From Symbiodinium natans (lineage: Eukaryota > Sar > Dinophyceae > Suessiales > Symbiodiniaceae): a DNA stretch of 64,000 nt. Numbering within the stretch: position 1 is the first letter of the stretch; each line of letters starts with the position of its first letter. A program made the position numbers and the translations under genes. Positions 31,284 through 43,816 of this stretch are shown piece by piece. The notes under the pieces are model-generated. The model did not search any database. It was not told the DNA's origin and worked only from the letters and a program-made list of their open reading frames with translations. The DNA is taken from the NCBI GenBank assembly GCA_905221605.1, contig CAJNDS010002202.1, positions 455,501-519,500 on the forward strand, in the 5' to 3' direction.

Positions 31284-33509
31284 TTCAAGCAAGGGACCAT
31301 ATGGGCGTGGTCCCTTTTTGGATCCCTATTATAATACGGCACCTAATATTCAGGGTACCCCAAAGGGATCATAATTTTGACAACCACCTATATTAAGGGA
31401 CCGTGCTACTTCACTTAGAGTCTAGCTCTCCATGGTCTACACTTAAGGGATCGGGCTGCTCGGAGTGCATGTCGAAGTCTGCACAATTCTCGCAGCGAAA
31501 CCCTAGACAGTAACCCTAAGACCCTAAGACCCTAAGACCCTAGACCCTCTCAAACCCTCAACACCCTAAAACCATAAAACCCTAAACGCCCTCCACGCAC
31601 TCTGCCTTAAGCCCAGAAAAGTGCGAAAAAACCCAAAACCCAAAACCCTAAACCCTGAACCCTAAACCCGAAGACCTAAACCCTGCACCCTGAACCCTGA
31701 ACCCTGAACCCTAAACCAACCAGGCAACTTAAAGCCAGAGGCCAAGTCCAGCATGCCACACATGACCTGGAGGCTGCAAACCCATCGGGGTTCACGGTTT
31801 AGGGTTTAGGGTTTGGGGTTTAGGGTTTGGGGCTTAGGGTGTGGGATCTCGGGTTTGGGGTTTCGGGTTTTGGGGCTAGGGTTTGGGGGTTAGGGTTTGG
31901 GGTTTAATTAAGGTGTGAGGCTGAGGGTGTAGGGCTAGGGCGTAGGCTTTGGGGCTGCGGAATAGTCAATGCCAGGCAGGACGGCGAAAAAGGATAAGCA
32001 ACAGCACCGATCAGTGCTTAAAGGCAGGTTTGTTTAGGGTTTAGGGTTTAGGGTTTAGGGTTCAGGGTTCAGGGTTCAGGGTTCAGGGTTCAGGGTTCAG
32101 GGTTCAGAATTTAGGGTTTAGTGTTTAGGGACTGTTGCTACAAATTTCAAGGCACGCCGACCAATTAAGAACCCTCATTCACCCGTACAAAACCATTTAA
32201 GCCCTAAACCCTAGGCCCTGAGCCCTAAACACTGAACACAAATACTAAACCCCAAACCCTAAACCCCAAAAATCTGGCTTCTTAAGGTGGGTGGGTACTA
32301 CCCACCTTCATGAGCCCTAATGCCCCCTTCTACCAATCCCTAAATCCTATCGGGGCAACCTCGTGAAATAGGAACCCTCAACCCTCAACCCTCAACCCTC
32401 AACCCTAAACCCTAGCCCTAAACCCTAAACCCTAAATCCATGGGCAAAGCCCTCGCCCCTTGAGTCAGCGCACCTTCGTCACTCCGTAGGCCGCCCGGTC
32501 CTGATTTCCCCGGATGTTTCGGGTGTGTTAGGGTTTAGGGTTAAGGGTTAAGGGTTTAGGGCCTAGGGTTTAGGGTTTGGGGTTTAGGGCGTCTGGGGCG
32601 TTTATGGCGTTTAGGTGTGTAGGGTTGAGATGCCCCTGAGCCCTAAACCCTGATTCGGGCAAACCCTAAACCCTAAACCCTGAACCCTAAGCCTTAAGTA
32701 CAGTTTAGGGCTTCGGGTTTTAGGGTGTCGGCCTTGAGGGTGAAGCATAGAACGAAACGGTGAGCACGCTTCGAAGAGAGCTGAAGTAGAAACGGAGTCA
32801 AACATTATGTTTCTCATTATTTCTCGAAGCCCTAAACCCGAAACCCTAAACCCTAAGCCCTAAACCCTAAACCCTAAACCCTAAAACCTAAACCCTTTCA
32901 TCTAGAATTACGTTCGCTTACTTTTCATATATTTTGTGCAGGTCGGAGCTGGGCCTGGCATTCGGAGCTCAAGGATTCCAGGATTCCAGGGGGGTGGGTG
33001 CCCCAGAGACCATGGGTTCCCAGGGTTTAGGGTTTAGGGTTTAGGGTTTGGGGTTTGGGGTTTAGGGTTTGAGGTTTAGGGTTTAGGGTTTAGGGTTTAG
33101 GGTTTAGGGTTTAGTAAGTGTAGGGTTTCGGGTTTAGGGTTTAGGGTTTAGGGCTCCCCCGGCTGCAGCCGTGATGCAGCCAGTGTCCCGGGCGACATGG
33201 CAGAGACACGCACGCCGCAGATGCTTTCCTTGGCTCTTGGGGTTTAGGGTTTAGGGTTTAGGGTTTAGGGTTTAGGGTTTAGGCCCGCTCACCCAGACCC
33301 CCGGGAGGAGCCTTTAGGGTTTAGGGTTTAGGGTTTAGGGTTTAGGGTTTAGGGCTTATAGGGCTTAGGGTTTAGGGTTGAACCCCACAAATAGTGCCCT
33401 ACGCTACTATTGGGTCATTGCTAGGGACCCTTAAGGGGACTTCTTCGATCCTCCCAGGGGTCTGGGCAGTACCCTGTCCCCGAAACTCACACCCTGGACC
33501 GCACAATCT

Positions 33510-33606
33510 GAACCCCAATACGCATGCCCTAGGCTATGTTTCGGGGAAGGAACATTCACAGCCGCAAAATGAATGCCATCCAAGCCCAACAAGACCTTCC
33601 AAAACG
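33510..33606 (-). CDS. Exon candidate, unknown protein
   Basis: Minus frame FWKVLLGLDGIHFAAVNVPS then PKHSLGHAYWG. First of a row of minus exon candidates up to 36,035. Confidence 0.4.
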
Positions 33607-34313
33607 GTTTAGGGTTTAGGGTTTAGGGTTTGGGGTTTGGGGTTTAGGGTTTAGGGTTCAGGGTTTAGGGTTTAGGGTTTAGGTTTAGGGTTTAGGGTTT
33701 AGGGTTTAGGGTTTAGGGTTTAGGGTTATGAGCTGAACATCGCCACCACCCCAAGGTTCGGTTTGACCCCAAGGTTGGCCCAGCGTTCAGGGTTCAGGGT
33801 TCAGGGTTCAGGGTTTAGGGTTTAGGGTTTTAGGGTTTCGGGTTTAGGGGTTTAGGGGTGGGGGGCTTGGGGATAAAGGTCTTAGGGTTTAGCGTTAGGG
33901 TTTACTTCGGGTTTGAGGATGAATTGGGATTTAGGGAACCAGGATACCAAACACCGTACCACGAAAAGGAGCACTGCTCCACTGCCTCGAGAAAGCCCCT
34001 GAAGCCCTAGACCGAACCCCGTTTAGGGTTTAGGGTTTAGGGTTTAGGGTTTAGGGTTTAGGGTTTAGGGTTCTGCACGCTTCACCACCACCTCATAGGG
34101 TCCCTATGGAGGGGTTGAGGGTTTAGGGCTTCAGGGACCCTCAAAGGGGCTTGCAGGGTGTACAGGGCGTCTTGGGGATCGGTCTTCGGACGCCCTAGGC
34201 CATAAGCCCTAAACCCCAAACCTCAAAACCGCACAACCCCAAACCGCCAAACCCCTAAACCCCTAAACTAAAAACCCCGAAGCCCTAAACCGAAATCGCT
34301 ACTTCCTCCACTT

Positions 34314-34430
34314 GCTAACCCCGTAACCATCTTATAATCAGGGCAGGCCCTGTTTGGGGTTGGCTACTTTACAAGGGAACCTTGAGCCCCCCCCAATAAA
34401 AAGGTAAAGGGTACCCCCCATGGCTGCCTG
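34314..34430. mobile_element. Family 1 element, degenerate copy F
   Basis: Recognised by CCGTAACCATCTTATAATCAGGG, GGTTGGCTACTTTACAAGGG and AAAGGGTACC before GGCTGCCTGGGC. Ends are decayed. Confidence 0.5.
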
Positions 34431-34804
34431 GGCTACTCTTGTCCACAATCATGGGGGGGGGGGGGGGGGGTTGCAAAAACAACGGGGCCCCCAATACAGA
34501 TCCCCAAATAGTAGGATCCCCTGATAATAAGGACCCTAAGCCCTAAACCCCAAACCCTAAACCCCAAACCCTAAACCCTAAATCCGGATATGCCAAGCTG
34601 CAGCGGACCAGACCTCAGAAAAGGAAGGAGCTTTGCAAAGGGGGCTCGGGGGTTGGTGGCTGTTCAAGGCTAGCATGATAGGGTTATGGGGTTATACGGG
34701 GTTATAGGGCCAAGGGTGGTAGGGCTATGTCAAGTTATAGGGTTTTAGGCTTGTAGGGTTATAAAGGGGTTAGGGTTGCCCCCTAAAAAAAGGGAATAGG
34801 AAAG

Positions 34805-34917
34805 CGTCCACACTCGTCACGCTGAAGGCACGCACACTCTGCGCCATGCACCTAGCAGACATGAGGCTTGCATGCGACAAAACTCGCGTCGAACCGATGT
34901 CTTTTTCAAGCACGTCT
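34805..34917 (-). CDS. Exon candidate, unknown protein
   Basis: Minus frame RDVLEKDIGSTRVLSHASLM then SARCMAQSVRAFSVTSVD, 113 bp open. Plus is also open (LVTLKARTLCAMHLADMRLA) so the strand is not certain. Confidence 0.4.
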
Positions 34918-35054
34918 CGGGTTTAGGGTTTATAGGGCTCAGGTGGCAAGGGCTCAGGATTCAGGGTTTAGGGTCTATATTCTTTAGGGTTTAGGATTTG
35001 GTTTAGGGTTTGGGGTTTCGGGTGAAGTTCAGGGTTTAGGGGTTACGGTGCCTA

Positions 35055-35174
35055 AGCCACATGTTCTGCGGCCCTGGCATTGTGCGGCAGCTGCCATTGT
35101 GGGGCGTCGCGTGACAAATGGAGTTGCGGTGCCTCCGCCAAGCATGCCAAGCTAAGTCCGAGGACCTCTTCCAG
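35055..35174 (-). CDS. Exon candidate, unknown protein
   Basis: Minus frame MLEEVLGLSLACLAEAPQLH then LSRDAPQWQLPHNARAAEH: leucine-rich helix then a polar tail. Plus also open, with a Cys-rich peptide. Confidence 0.45.
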
Positions 35175-35974
35175 CATCCTTTTTCCCTAGGCCATAGTAG
35201 AATTCGGAATTTCTGAGGTTCTTATAGTCAAACTTCGGCATGTAAAGCATGAATTCTACATGGGATGTCCCAAGATCTTGGTCCTCCTTGGGGTGTAGTG
35301 TTCAGGGTCTATAGAGTGCTTAGCTTTAGTCTTTACGGTTCTTAGGGTGTTTGGAGTTTAGTCTTTACGGTCTACAGGGTGCTTGGGCTTTCGTTAGGGT
35401 TTAGGGTCGGATTGGAGTGTTTCGGGTCTATAAAGGAATCAAGGAGGGACCCTCAGTTCGACAAGTAATTACCCATATACTTTAGCAGCCCGCGCAACAG
35501 GAACCCCCCCCTCCCCCTTGTTTTTTCCTAAACCCTAAACCCTAAACCCTAAACCCTAAAATCCCTCTTCAACCCCGCGCCCTCCCCTGTTCAGGGAAGC
35601 CTCGGAGAGGCAAGGGGCAGCGGGATCCTAGGAACCAACCTGAATCCTCCCTAAACCCTAAACCCTAAACCCTAAACCCTAAACCCTAAACCCTAAACCC
35701 TAAACCCTAAACCCTAAACCCTGAACCCTGAACCCTAAACCAAATCATCAACTATGAGAGAGCCTCAAGAAACCCTCAAGCGCCTAGACAAACGTAGATC
35801 CAGGGTTCTTAGGGTAGGGTTTAGGGTTTAGGGTTTAGGGTTTAGGGTTTAGGGTTTAGGGTTTAGGGTTTAGGGTTTAGGGTTTAGGGTTCAGGGTTTA
35901 GGGTTTAGGGTTCTGGGGTTTAGGGTTCAGGGTTCAGGGTTTGGGGTTTGGGGTTTGGGGTTTAGGGTAAGGTC

Positions 35975-36035
35975 GCACAGGCCTCGATTGGAACTGAAAC
36001 GAAGCCTTGCTGCCGTCGGTGGACGATGGCGGCAT
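35975..36035 (-). CDS. Possible first exon
   Basis: ATG at 36035-36033 in the context GGCCATGCC; encodes MPPSSTDGSKASFQFQSRPV. Could be the start of the minus gene whose exons run down to about 33.2 kb. Confidence 0.35.
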
Positions 36036-37227
36036 GGCCGGCCTAAGCTAGTGGCATATCTTCGGGTTCAGGGTTTAGGGTTTAGGGTTTAGGGTTTAGG
36101 GTTTAGGGTTTAGGGTTTAGGGTTTAGGGTTTAGGGTTTATTATGCCAAAATCCCATAATGAAGAGCATATTCGCTAGACCCAAGAGTAACCTAGGTATA
36201 AAAGGGGCACCCATTTTGGCTAAAAGGAGATTATACGGGAGCCTAAACCCCAAAAACGGAATAAGGGCCTACTCCGGGTCCTAGTTCGGGTTTAGGGTTT
36301 TAGGGTTTAGGGCTCAGCTCGAAGAACTCGCAGCACGATACCCGGAACCCTAAACCCAATACCCTAGCTGTCGAGGAATAACCCTGATTGATATCTGGGA
36401 GATTGGAAGACCTGGGCACTGTGATGAGGAGACGTTCTCCGGGAATTTCGGGTTCAGGGTTGAGGGTTAGGGTCTAGGGTTTAGGGGCTCAATGTTTAAG
36501 GTTGTGGGGCTAAGGGCTTAGGGGTCTAGGGGTCTAGGGGCTTAGGGTTTAAGGGTTTTGCTTTGTTGGGTTTCAGGCGGGGTTGGCTCAGGGGCCTTTC
36601 AACTACCATGATATTGGGGTCGGACAAATTACAAATAGTATTCCCTTATGGTCCCTAGATAGTTATATACTATAAGAACCACCCCCCCCCCCCCCCCCCC
36701 CAAACCCCTATTATTAAGGCCCCTATATTGAGAACCCTGCTAGCCGGTTCCCGCAAGCACGTGTGATCATGGCCTAAAGACGCCTTGTTGTGGGGCTCCA
36801 GGCTATAGTTGTGGGTGCTGTGAGTGTCTGGATAGGCTCTAGACCCGCAGCGCAAGACTGCAAGGATCTAGCTCCTCAACCCTCAACCCTCAACCCTCAA
36901 ACCCTAGGGTTCGGGGTATAGGGATGAGGGATAAAACCCTAAACCCTAAAAACCCTAAACCCTAAACCCTAAACCCTAAGCCCCCGAAAGCTTACGAAGG
37001 AAGCAAGGAACTCGGAAGAGGTTGGAGTTGGCAGCGCGGCTTGCCATGGTCTGCAACTCTTGTCTCTCCGCTTTCGTTCAGGGTTTAGGGTTCAGGGTTC
37101 AGGGTTTAGGGTTTAGGGTTTAGGGTTTAGGGTATTACGAGGTGCTGGAGGGGCTTGCGAGGACTCATGATGCGCTTGAGGAACACCGCTGCGGGTCCAA
37201 ACCCTGCACCCAGAATCCTGTACTAGG

Positions 37228-37365
37228 CAGGGTTTAGGGTTTAGGGTTTAGGGTTTAGGGTTTAGGGTTTAGGGTTTAGGGTTTAGGGTTTAGGGTTTAG
37301 GGTTTAGGGTTTAGGGTTTAATTAGGGTTTAGGGTGTAGGGTGTAGGGTGTAGGGTGTAGGGTTT
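37228..37365 (+). repeat. TTTAGGG array
   Basis: About 13 perfect units, then an AATTAGGG break and GTGTAGG variants. Confidence 0.95.
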
Positions 37366-38277
37366 AGGGTTAGGCGCCCTGCACTCTACCAAGCCAAAGC
37401 CCTTGAAACCCATGTCCGTTTCGGAGGTGGGATGCAAAAGCTCAGCATTGTAAACTCATCAACCCCAAATTACCAAACTCCTAAACATCGTCAGTTGAAG
37501 TGACCCTTCCGGGTTTCCGGGTTTAGGGCTTAGGGTTTGGAGTTTAGGAATTGGGGCAGGGTGTAGGCTTTAGGGTTTAGAGTTTAGGAATTAAGGTTTA
37601 GGGTTTAGGGTTTAGAGTTTAGCGATTGTCTAGTTTAGATTTGGCGGTTTAGGGTTTAATTAGGGATTAGAGTCTTAGGCTTACAGGGCATGACCTCTCA
37701 GCCCTAAGCCCACAAGGTCCGTAAGGCCTAAAAGCCCTAAACCCTGTAAACCCAAGAAACCCTACACACCCCATAAGCCCTTACAAATCCTATAAACCCT
37801 ATAAACCCAGAAACCCGACAAAGCCCTATCTTCAACGTGAGGCACAACCTTGTCTGAAATCCGCAACTTGCGCTGCTCCGCTGGCTCTAAATGCCGCATT
37901 TGAAAGTTCGGCCCAAGGCTTGTCCGTCCATCAGTCAGACATGCAGCCTGTCCTGTCTAGTACTGAAACCCTAGAACCCAAAGCCTCAACTCCCTAGGCT
38001 CTCTAAACCCTAAAACCTGAACCCGAAGCCGCTATACCCTAAACCCTCAAGAAGACAGCAACAAACGAGAACATCGCCCCAAAATATCTACTTTGGCTCG
38101 CCCTCCCGCTCCCTCTCTCTGTCTCTCTGCCCCTGAACTTTAAACCCTGTTTAAACTAAGGTTTAGGGGGTTGGGTTTGGGGTGTGGGGTGTGGGGTTTG
38201 GGGTTTGGGGTTTAGGGTTTAGGGTATAGGGTTTAGGGTTTAGGGTTTAGGGTTGAGGGTCTCGGATTAAAGTAATA

Positions 38278-38426
38278 GCTTCGACGGACAACCCAGAGCG
38301 CGCGGTGCCAGCTGTGAATAACTACTCTGGAAGCTTGTTCCCAGCCGAGGCAGCTTCTCAGCAACAAAAGATTCTCGAGAGTTGAAAAGCCTCTTTGCCA
38401 CCGCAGCCTCCGTAGGCAATTTGAAA
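38278..38426 (-). CDS. Exon candidate, unknown protein
   Basis: About 149 bp open on minus: FKLPTEAAVAKRLFNSRESF then VAEKLPRLGTSFQSSYSQLA. One of the longest non-repetitive islands; the plus frame stops at 38,387. Confidence 0.45.
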
Positions 38427-39061
38427 AACGCCAGGGATTTTCTAGGGTTTAGGGTTCAGGGTTTAGGTTTTGGGGTTTAGGGTTGCTAGCTAGCAGTTAG
38501 CATACGGGGTCTCCGAACTTAGGGGCACCTGCTTGGGGTCCTGATTTTGAGGGAATCCTACTATTTGGGGTCTATATTGGGGCTCCCTTATTGTCGGAAA
38601 CTCCCATATCAGTAGATCCCAAACTACGCCTGGAACACAGGGTGCGCCTTCTATTGGGTTAGGAACATTGAGAAGCTTGTGGAAGGTTCCATCTCTGACC
38701 GCAGTACAAAAAAGAAGTAGACACGGTTGCAGCGCAGGAACTAAACACCTTCCTCTGAGTGCTAAAGCCCACCAAGCCTATGCAGACCCTAAACCCTCAA
38801 CCCTAATCCCTAAACCCTGAGCCCTTAAATGGGACCGCTTACATACCCTCTTGAATACCCTATAAAAAAAGGGGCCCATACTTCTGAACCTGTAAAGGAT
38901 GTAAGGGACCACATTAGGGAAACTACCCCTGGAGGCTAGTAATTAGTGCTAAGTGCCAAGCCTCCTACTTCTGAGTGGCGGCGCGAGAAGAGGACACCCT
39001 GACCCTAAACCCTAAACCCTACACCCTAAACCCTAAACCCCACGCAAAGACCCAAGTGGCA

Positions 39062-39155
39062 GGAATTTAGGATTCATACAGACCCTCAACGTCTGTGTGT
39101 GTGTGTGTGATCCAGATACCCCTTCACTAGGAATTCGAGCTGCGGGTTGATGAGC
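39062..39155 (-). CDS. Exon candidate containing a CA repeat
   Basis: Minus frame LINPQLEFLVKGYLDHTHTH then TDVEGLYES; the HTHTH comes from a (GT)8 run on the plus strand. Confidence 0.4.
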
Positions 39156-39451
39156 CTTCAGGGGTTTAGGGTTTAGGGTTACAGGGTTTAGGGTTTTGGG
39201 TTTAGGGTTCAGGGTTTAGGGTTCAGGGCTTAGGTAGCTGCTGGCCTCCCCTACTAGAATACCAGCCTACTATAGATCCACGCGGCGCAGGCAAAGAGTG
39301 TATATATAAGACTTTGGCCGCAGGCAGGCTTCGCCAGGACCGCAAACTCATACCCTAAACCCTAAACCCTAAACCCTAAACCCTAAACCCTAAAACCCTA
39401 AACCCTAAACCCTAAACACGGACTGTTCGACTTCGGGCTTACAATGGTTTA

Positions 39452-39535
39452 GGGCGCCCCCTCCGCTGACTCGCAGAGGATCCACCCCTACTTGCCAACT
39501 TGGTCACAAGCGAGGATGTAGGCAGCTCATACGGT
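39452..39535 (-). CDS. Exon candidate, basic end
   Basis: Minus frame PYELPTSSLVTKLASRGGSS then ASQRRGRP. Confidence 0.35.
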
Positions 39536-40397
39536 TGCCTATATAAACCTTAAACCCTAAACCCCAAACCCCAAACCTTAAACACTGAGCCGCAGGCTGA
39601 AAGACCCACTCTCCGGCACAGTTGCTAGATGGCAGTGGTCAACCAAAAGGGTCGGTGTGAATGACGATGGCGTAGGTTTCAAGGTTTACAGTATAGGCAA
39701 CAGTCTAGAAACCCCAAGCCCTAAACCCTCAAAATAGTCTGGAAGCCCACGGGGGCCCCTTTTGGGCTCACATGGGCGCTGTCCTGTCCCCGACCGGCGC
39801 ATGTCACTCTGCCCAAGGGCTCCTGGCTCTGAGATTCTGTTGGGTTTAGGGTTTAGGGTTTAGGGCTTAGGGCTTAGGGTTTAGGGTTTAGGGTTTAGGG
39901 TTTAGGGTTTCGGGTTTAGGGTTTAGGGGATAGGGTTTAGGGTTTAGGGTTTAGGGTTTAAGGTTCTCAGATATTTCAGCTGAGGGCTTCAGGGTTGCCA
40001 TGGGGCATGACTCCCTACCTCCAAGGTTCCAAAAAATGTGCCTTTCATGTGGGTCCCCTTGTTAAGAAAGCCCCTACATACACAGAATACTGGGGTTTAG
40101 GGTTTAGGGTTTAGGGTTTAGGGTTTAGGGTTTAGGGTTTAGGGTTTAGGGTTGAAGGTTTATAAGGTTTTAAGGTTGAGTCTTCGGATCCCTCTGAAAC
40201 AAGTCTAATAGGGACCAGACTGGGGGCCCCTTTTTCCAACCTTAGAGTCGGGAGATGGCGCATGATCCGCCGTTTATGCAACAATGACCTGGGACTTTAT
40301 ATTTACCCACAGTTTAGGGTTTAGGAGGGTTTAGGGTTTAGGGTTTGGGGTTTAGGATTTAGGGTTTAGGGTTTAGGGGCGCGCCCTAAGTAGTAGG

Positions 40398-40500
40398 TAA
40401 AACGCACAACGCTGAAGGCAAAGAGGGGTCCCAGGGAGGTGCCAAGATATAGTTGTGCTGTGGGATACCTACGGTGTGCTCCGAGGGGGATGGCCAACTG
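40398..40500 (-). CDS. Exon candidate, Pro-rich
   Basis: Minus frame SWPSPSEHTVGIPQHNYILA then PPWDPSLPSALC, open over the island. Confidence 0.4.
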
Positions 40501-40682
40501 GGTTGGCCTTTAAACGTCCAGGGATTTAGCAGGTTTGTGGGGTGTAGGGCTTTAGGGTTTAATTAGGGTTTCATTAGAGTTCAATTAGGGTTTAAAAAGG
40601 GTTTGGTAGGGTTTAATTAGGGTTTTCGGGCTTTAGGGACCCCGAGCAGGGAAGGTGCAGGATCCTTCCAAACGGTGGAACC

Positions 40683-40773
40683 TCAGGCTGCGCCGTTGCC
40701 CCCGTTCTGGCGCGGGTACAGCACGGTGACCTTATAGCGGGCCAGGAGCAGTAAGGTGAAAGCAAAGCCCTGA
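40683..40773 (-). CDS. Exon candidate with a membrane segment and stop
   Basis: Minus frame QGFAFTLLLLARYKVTVLYP then RQNGGNGAA and TGA at 40685-40683. FTLLLL..VTVLY looks like a membrane segment followed by a strand; no family assigned. The plus alternative stops within the island. Confidence 0.45.
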
Positions 40774-40939
40774 CGCCCTAAGCCCGAAACGCCACACCCT
40801 AAACCCAAGATCTTAAATGCGAGCAACAAACTTGACAACCCTGAAACAACTATAAACTCTACAACCCGCCAAGACTCGCCGACAGTAGCTCCATGCTAAG
40901 CACTTCGGATGCGAATGAGCCCTAAAACATGCCTCCTGA

Positions 40940-41128
40940 ACCCTAAACCCCAAACCCTCACCCTAAACCCTAAACCCTAAACCCTAAACCCTAAACCCTA
41001 AACCCTAAACGCTAAACCCTAAACCCTAAACCCTAAACCCTAAACCCTAAACCCTAAACCCTAAACCCTAAACCCTAAACCCTAAACCCTAAACCCTAAA
41101 CCCTAAACCCTAAACCCTAAACCCTAAA
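40940..41128 (-). repeat. CCCTAAA array, about 26 units
   Basis: Almost perfect heptamers with one CGCTAAA variant; ends at a strong minus-strand exon candidate (41,135-41,228). Confidence 0.95.
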
Positions 41129-41134
41129 CCAATA

Positions 41135-41226
41135 CAGGGCCCTACGCGCTAGCTGCGTGGACTTCGCCGCATCTGGGGAGGCCACCCCGGCGAAAGATGC
41201 CATGGTGACGGCGCCCTGCTGAATGC
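41135..41226 (-). CDS. Exon candidate, unknown protein
   Basis: Minus frame KSIQQGAVTMASFAGVASPD then AAKSTQLARRALY, fully open with GC-ending codons; the plus frame stops. It abuts the 26-unit CCCTAAA array. Confidence 0.5.
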
Positions 41227-41764
41227 TTTTGGGTTTAGGGTTTAGGGTTTGAGGTTTAGGGGTTTAGGGGAACCCTAAACCCTCAACCCTACTAAACCCT
41301 AAACCCTCACCCTACACCCTAAACCCTGAACCCTGCTCCCGTACTCCACCTGCCAACCCAAACCCTAAACGCCAAATGACTGAATGCAGCCCGCAGCCGG
41401 CTATGCTCTTGAGAAGGGCAGAGAGAGAGAGAGAGGTTCAGAGAGAGAGAGATGATTTACACTTCAAGGTTGGGTTGATCTGTCGTCGGCGTTGGGGTCA
41501 CGCTGACACTAAACCAAAACGTAAAACAGCTACCTACTTGGGTGCTTGTTTACGTTGCTTGTGTGTGTGTGTGTGTTTCTTTGTTTGTTTGCGGTTTTGG
41601 GATTAGGCCTTCTAGGTGTAAGTAGAATACAAGATGCCCGAAACGCAACATGAGTGAACCCTAAACCCTACACCTTGATATTGTTACTTAGGATCTCAGG
41701 CCTGTGGTACTTTGACTGCGAAGCTACTCAGGTGCCAGGGCCTTTCATTCCCCTCATGCAGCCT

Positions 41765-41825
41765 GCATTACGCGGAATTGTTTGGGTTCTAGGACAAGCA
41801 TGGGCACCTTCGCTTCGTAAAGCCC
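41765..41825 (-). CDS. Exon candidate, strand uncertain
   Basis: Minus frame LYEAKVPMLVLEPKQFRVMQ then AA and TGA near 41,760. A plus ORF from 41,691 (acceptor TTGTTACTTAG, peptide ISGLWYFDCEATQ) overlaps it; only one can be right. Confidence 0.35.
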
Positions 41826-42124
41826 TTAGCCCTCAGCCCTAAGCCCAAAGCCCAAAGCCCAAAGCCCTAAGCCCTAGACCCTAGACCCCTAAGCCCTTTT
41901 TGGGGGAGTTGAGGGGTTCGGGATTTTCAGGGGTCCTGAAGGTCGGGACAGATGGGGGGGGGGGGGTGTCGATGAGGGGCTAGGTAGCCCAGTGCCCTTT
42001 GGTCGTGGGGTTAAATGATCCACGACTTGGGACTTAGGGTATTATACGCTTGAATCCCTAGAGCCAACCACTGAGACTAAACCCTAGATCCTAAACCCTA
42101 AACCCTAAAAGGCCCAAGCCCCCA

Positions 42125-42199
42125 AACCAGTCCACCAAAACCCTCCCCGGCCCCGGCCTCCTTTTGAAATCTATTGAGTGCGTCTTCAATCGCTTCCTG
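42125..42199 (-). CDS. Exon candidate, coiled-coil-like
   Basis: Acceptor GGTTTAGCCCAG-type sequence, then EAIEDALNRFQKEAGAGEGF GG on minus; a helix with heptad-like spacing. Confidence 0.45.
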
Positions 42200-42424
42200 G
42201 GCTAAACGCCAACAGAACCCTAAGCCTTAAAACCCTAAACCCTAAACCTTAGCCCTAAACCCTAAACCCTAAATCCTTCTGAAGCAGGTGAATGTTTGCA
42301 TCGTGTTGCTGGTTCTTGCTGCTCCTTCATTCTTGACCAACCACTAGAAAGATAATTCCAAGCGGTTAAAACATAAGCACACTACATGATAAAACACCAG
42401 ACCCCTAAACCCTAAAACCTACTG

Positions 42425-42573
42425 AAGCATTGAGTGAGTGGGGGCGGGGATTGCTGCTTACGATTCACCGTCACGAGAGCGGCGGTTGGATTCAACTGGG
42501 TGGGGTCTTTGTTCCGGGAGCCAAAGGAAGATCCCCAGGGTTCGGGCTTTTCGATGCAGAAGCCCACGGTCTG
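42425..42573 (-). CDS. Exon candidate, strand uncertain
   Basis: Minus frame QTVGFCIEKPEPWGSSFGSR then NKDPTQLNPTAALVTVNRKQ, about 150 bp open. A plus ORF with ATG at 42,430 (MSEWGRGLLLTIHRHESGGW) is equally long; minus matches the neighbours. Confidence 0.4.
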
Positions 42574-42719
42574 CAAACCCTAAACCATAGACCCCAAACC
42601 CCAAACCCCAAACCCCAAACCCCAAACCCCAAACCCCAAAGCCCAAACCCCAAACCCTACCCCCTAAACCCTAAAACCTGAACCCTAAACCCTAAACCTT
42701 TTTTCAGGTTCAGGGTTGA

Positions 42720-42796
42720 GGGGGCCTTGGGGAACTGAAGCCCAAATCCTGAACCTTCCTCAGCCATCGTGTGAAACACCCAGCACTGTAACCTGC
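42720..42796 (-). CDS. Exon candidate with polypyrimidine acceptor
   Basis: Acceptor TTGTTTTAATCCTAATGCAG, then minus frame AGYSAGCFTRWLRKVQDLGF SSPR in one reading. Confidence 0.4.
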
Positions 42797-43243
42797 TGCA
42801 TTAGGATTAAAACAAATCCTCAGTCCCTCACACCTAACCCCTACAAAGCTAAACCTAAACCCCGACACCCGAAACGCCTAAACCCTAATCCTTAATCCTA
42901 CACTATAAGCCTGTATCCCTGAACAATTAACCCTGAACCGCAACCCTAAAGCCCCTAAACCCTTCGGACTCCTAAATCCTAAACCTTTTTTGATCCTAAA
43001 CCCTAAACGCCCTAAAGCCTAAACCCCTACAAACCCAAAACGAGCCCTACTTAAACGGCTCACATCCGAAAACCTACACCTAAAACCCCTAACTAAACCC
43101 TAAGCCCTAAACCCTAGACACTGTGTTTTCCAACACCCTAAACCCTAACACCCTACACCCTGGCCCTGAACCCTAAACCCTCAACCCCTAACACCCTAAA
43201 CCCCAACACCCCAACACCCCAACACCCTAACACCCCAAAACAC

Positions 43244-43328
43244 CCTCGCCCGGCCTTGCCACTGTTGGACTGCCATCGCTCCTCCGCGCCGAATCGCACG
43301 TAGCGGTCCGGTGGCTGTCCCTGCCCCG
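43244..43328 (-). CDS. Exon candidate, unknown protein
   Basis: Minus frame PPGQGQPPDRYVRFGAEERW then QSNSGKAGRG. All three minus frames are open here. Confidence 0.4.
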
Positions 43329-43489
43329 GGGGCTTTTTTGGGTGGGCTCTGTGTGGGGGGTAGGGTTTAGGGTTTAGGGTTTAGGGTTTAGGGTTTAGGG
43401 TTCAGGGTTTAGGGTTTAGGGTTTAGGGTTTAGGGTTTAGGGTTTAGGGTCTAGGGTCTAGGGTTTAGGGTTAAGGGCTCAGGGTTTCG

Positions 43490-43663
43490 GGTTTCGTGCT
43501 TGAGTCTGCACGAAGTTTGGACAATAGCTTCGCCGTAAATTGTGACACTGCCTACTACGGCCGTAACATTCTGCAGTACGACTTGGGAGCTTCGGTTCAT
43601 CTGCTTGCCTAGCCCTTCTGGTCGTAGGCTGCAGTCCAACTCGCAAAGGCTCTGTTTAGCCAT
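43490..43663 (-). CDS. Possible first exon, unknown protein
   Basis: ATG at 43663; MAKQSLCELDCSLRPEGLGK then QMNRSSQVVLQNVTAVVGSV and more, to a GCACGAAACC donor next to the TTTAGGG array. An in-frame TGA lies 15 codons upstream of the ATG. Candidate start of the minus gene whose exons lie at 40.7-43.3 kb. Confidence 0.45.
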
Positions 43664-43816
43664 GTCAGATGATGCCGGACCATGTGAACCATCACCTCCT
43701 CCTGTCCCAGCTGCATCTCAGACCCAAGCCGAGGAGTGAACTTTCCATAGCCGACCACGTTGGCCTACTCCTGGGTCTATTTCCTCAGTGCCACACTCCC
43801 CTTAGAACCTTAATAA

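Noticed and set aside
36196-36220. CCATTTTGGCTAAAAGG as a dinoflagellate spliced-leader relic
   Set aside because: It shares 11 bases with the leader CCATTTTGGCTCAAG but lies in element-like sequence similar to other AGGGCACCCATTTT blocks, and no leader gene context is present.
42590-42660. NPKPQTP-type repeat protein on plus
   Set aside because: Translation of a CCCAAAC variant array.
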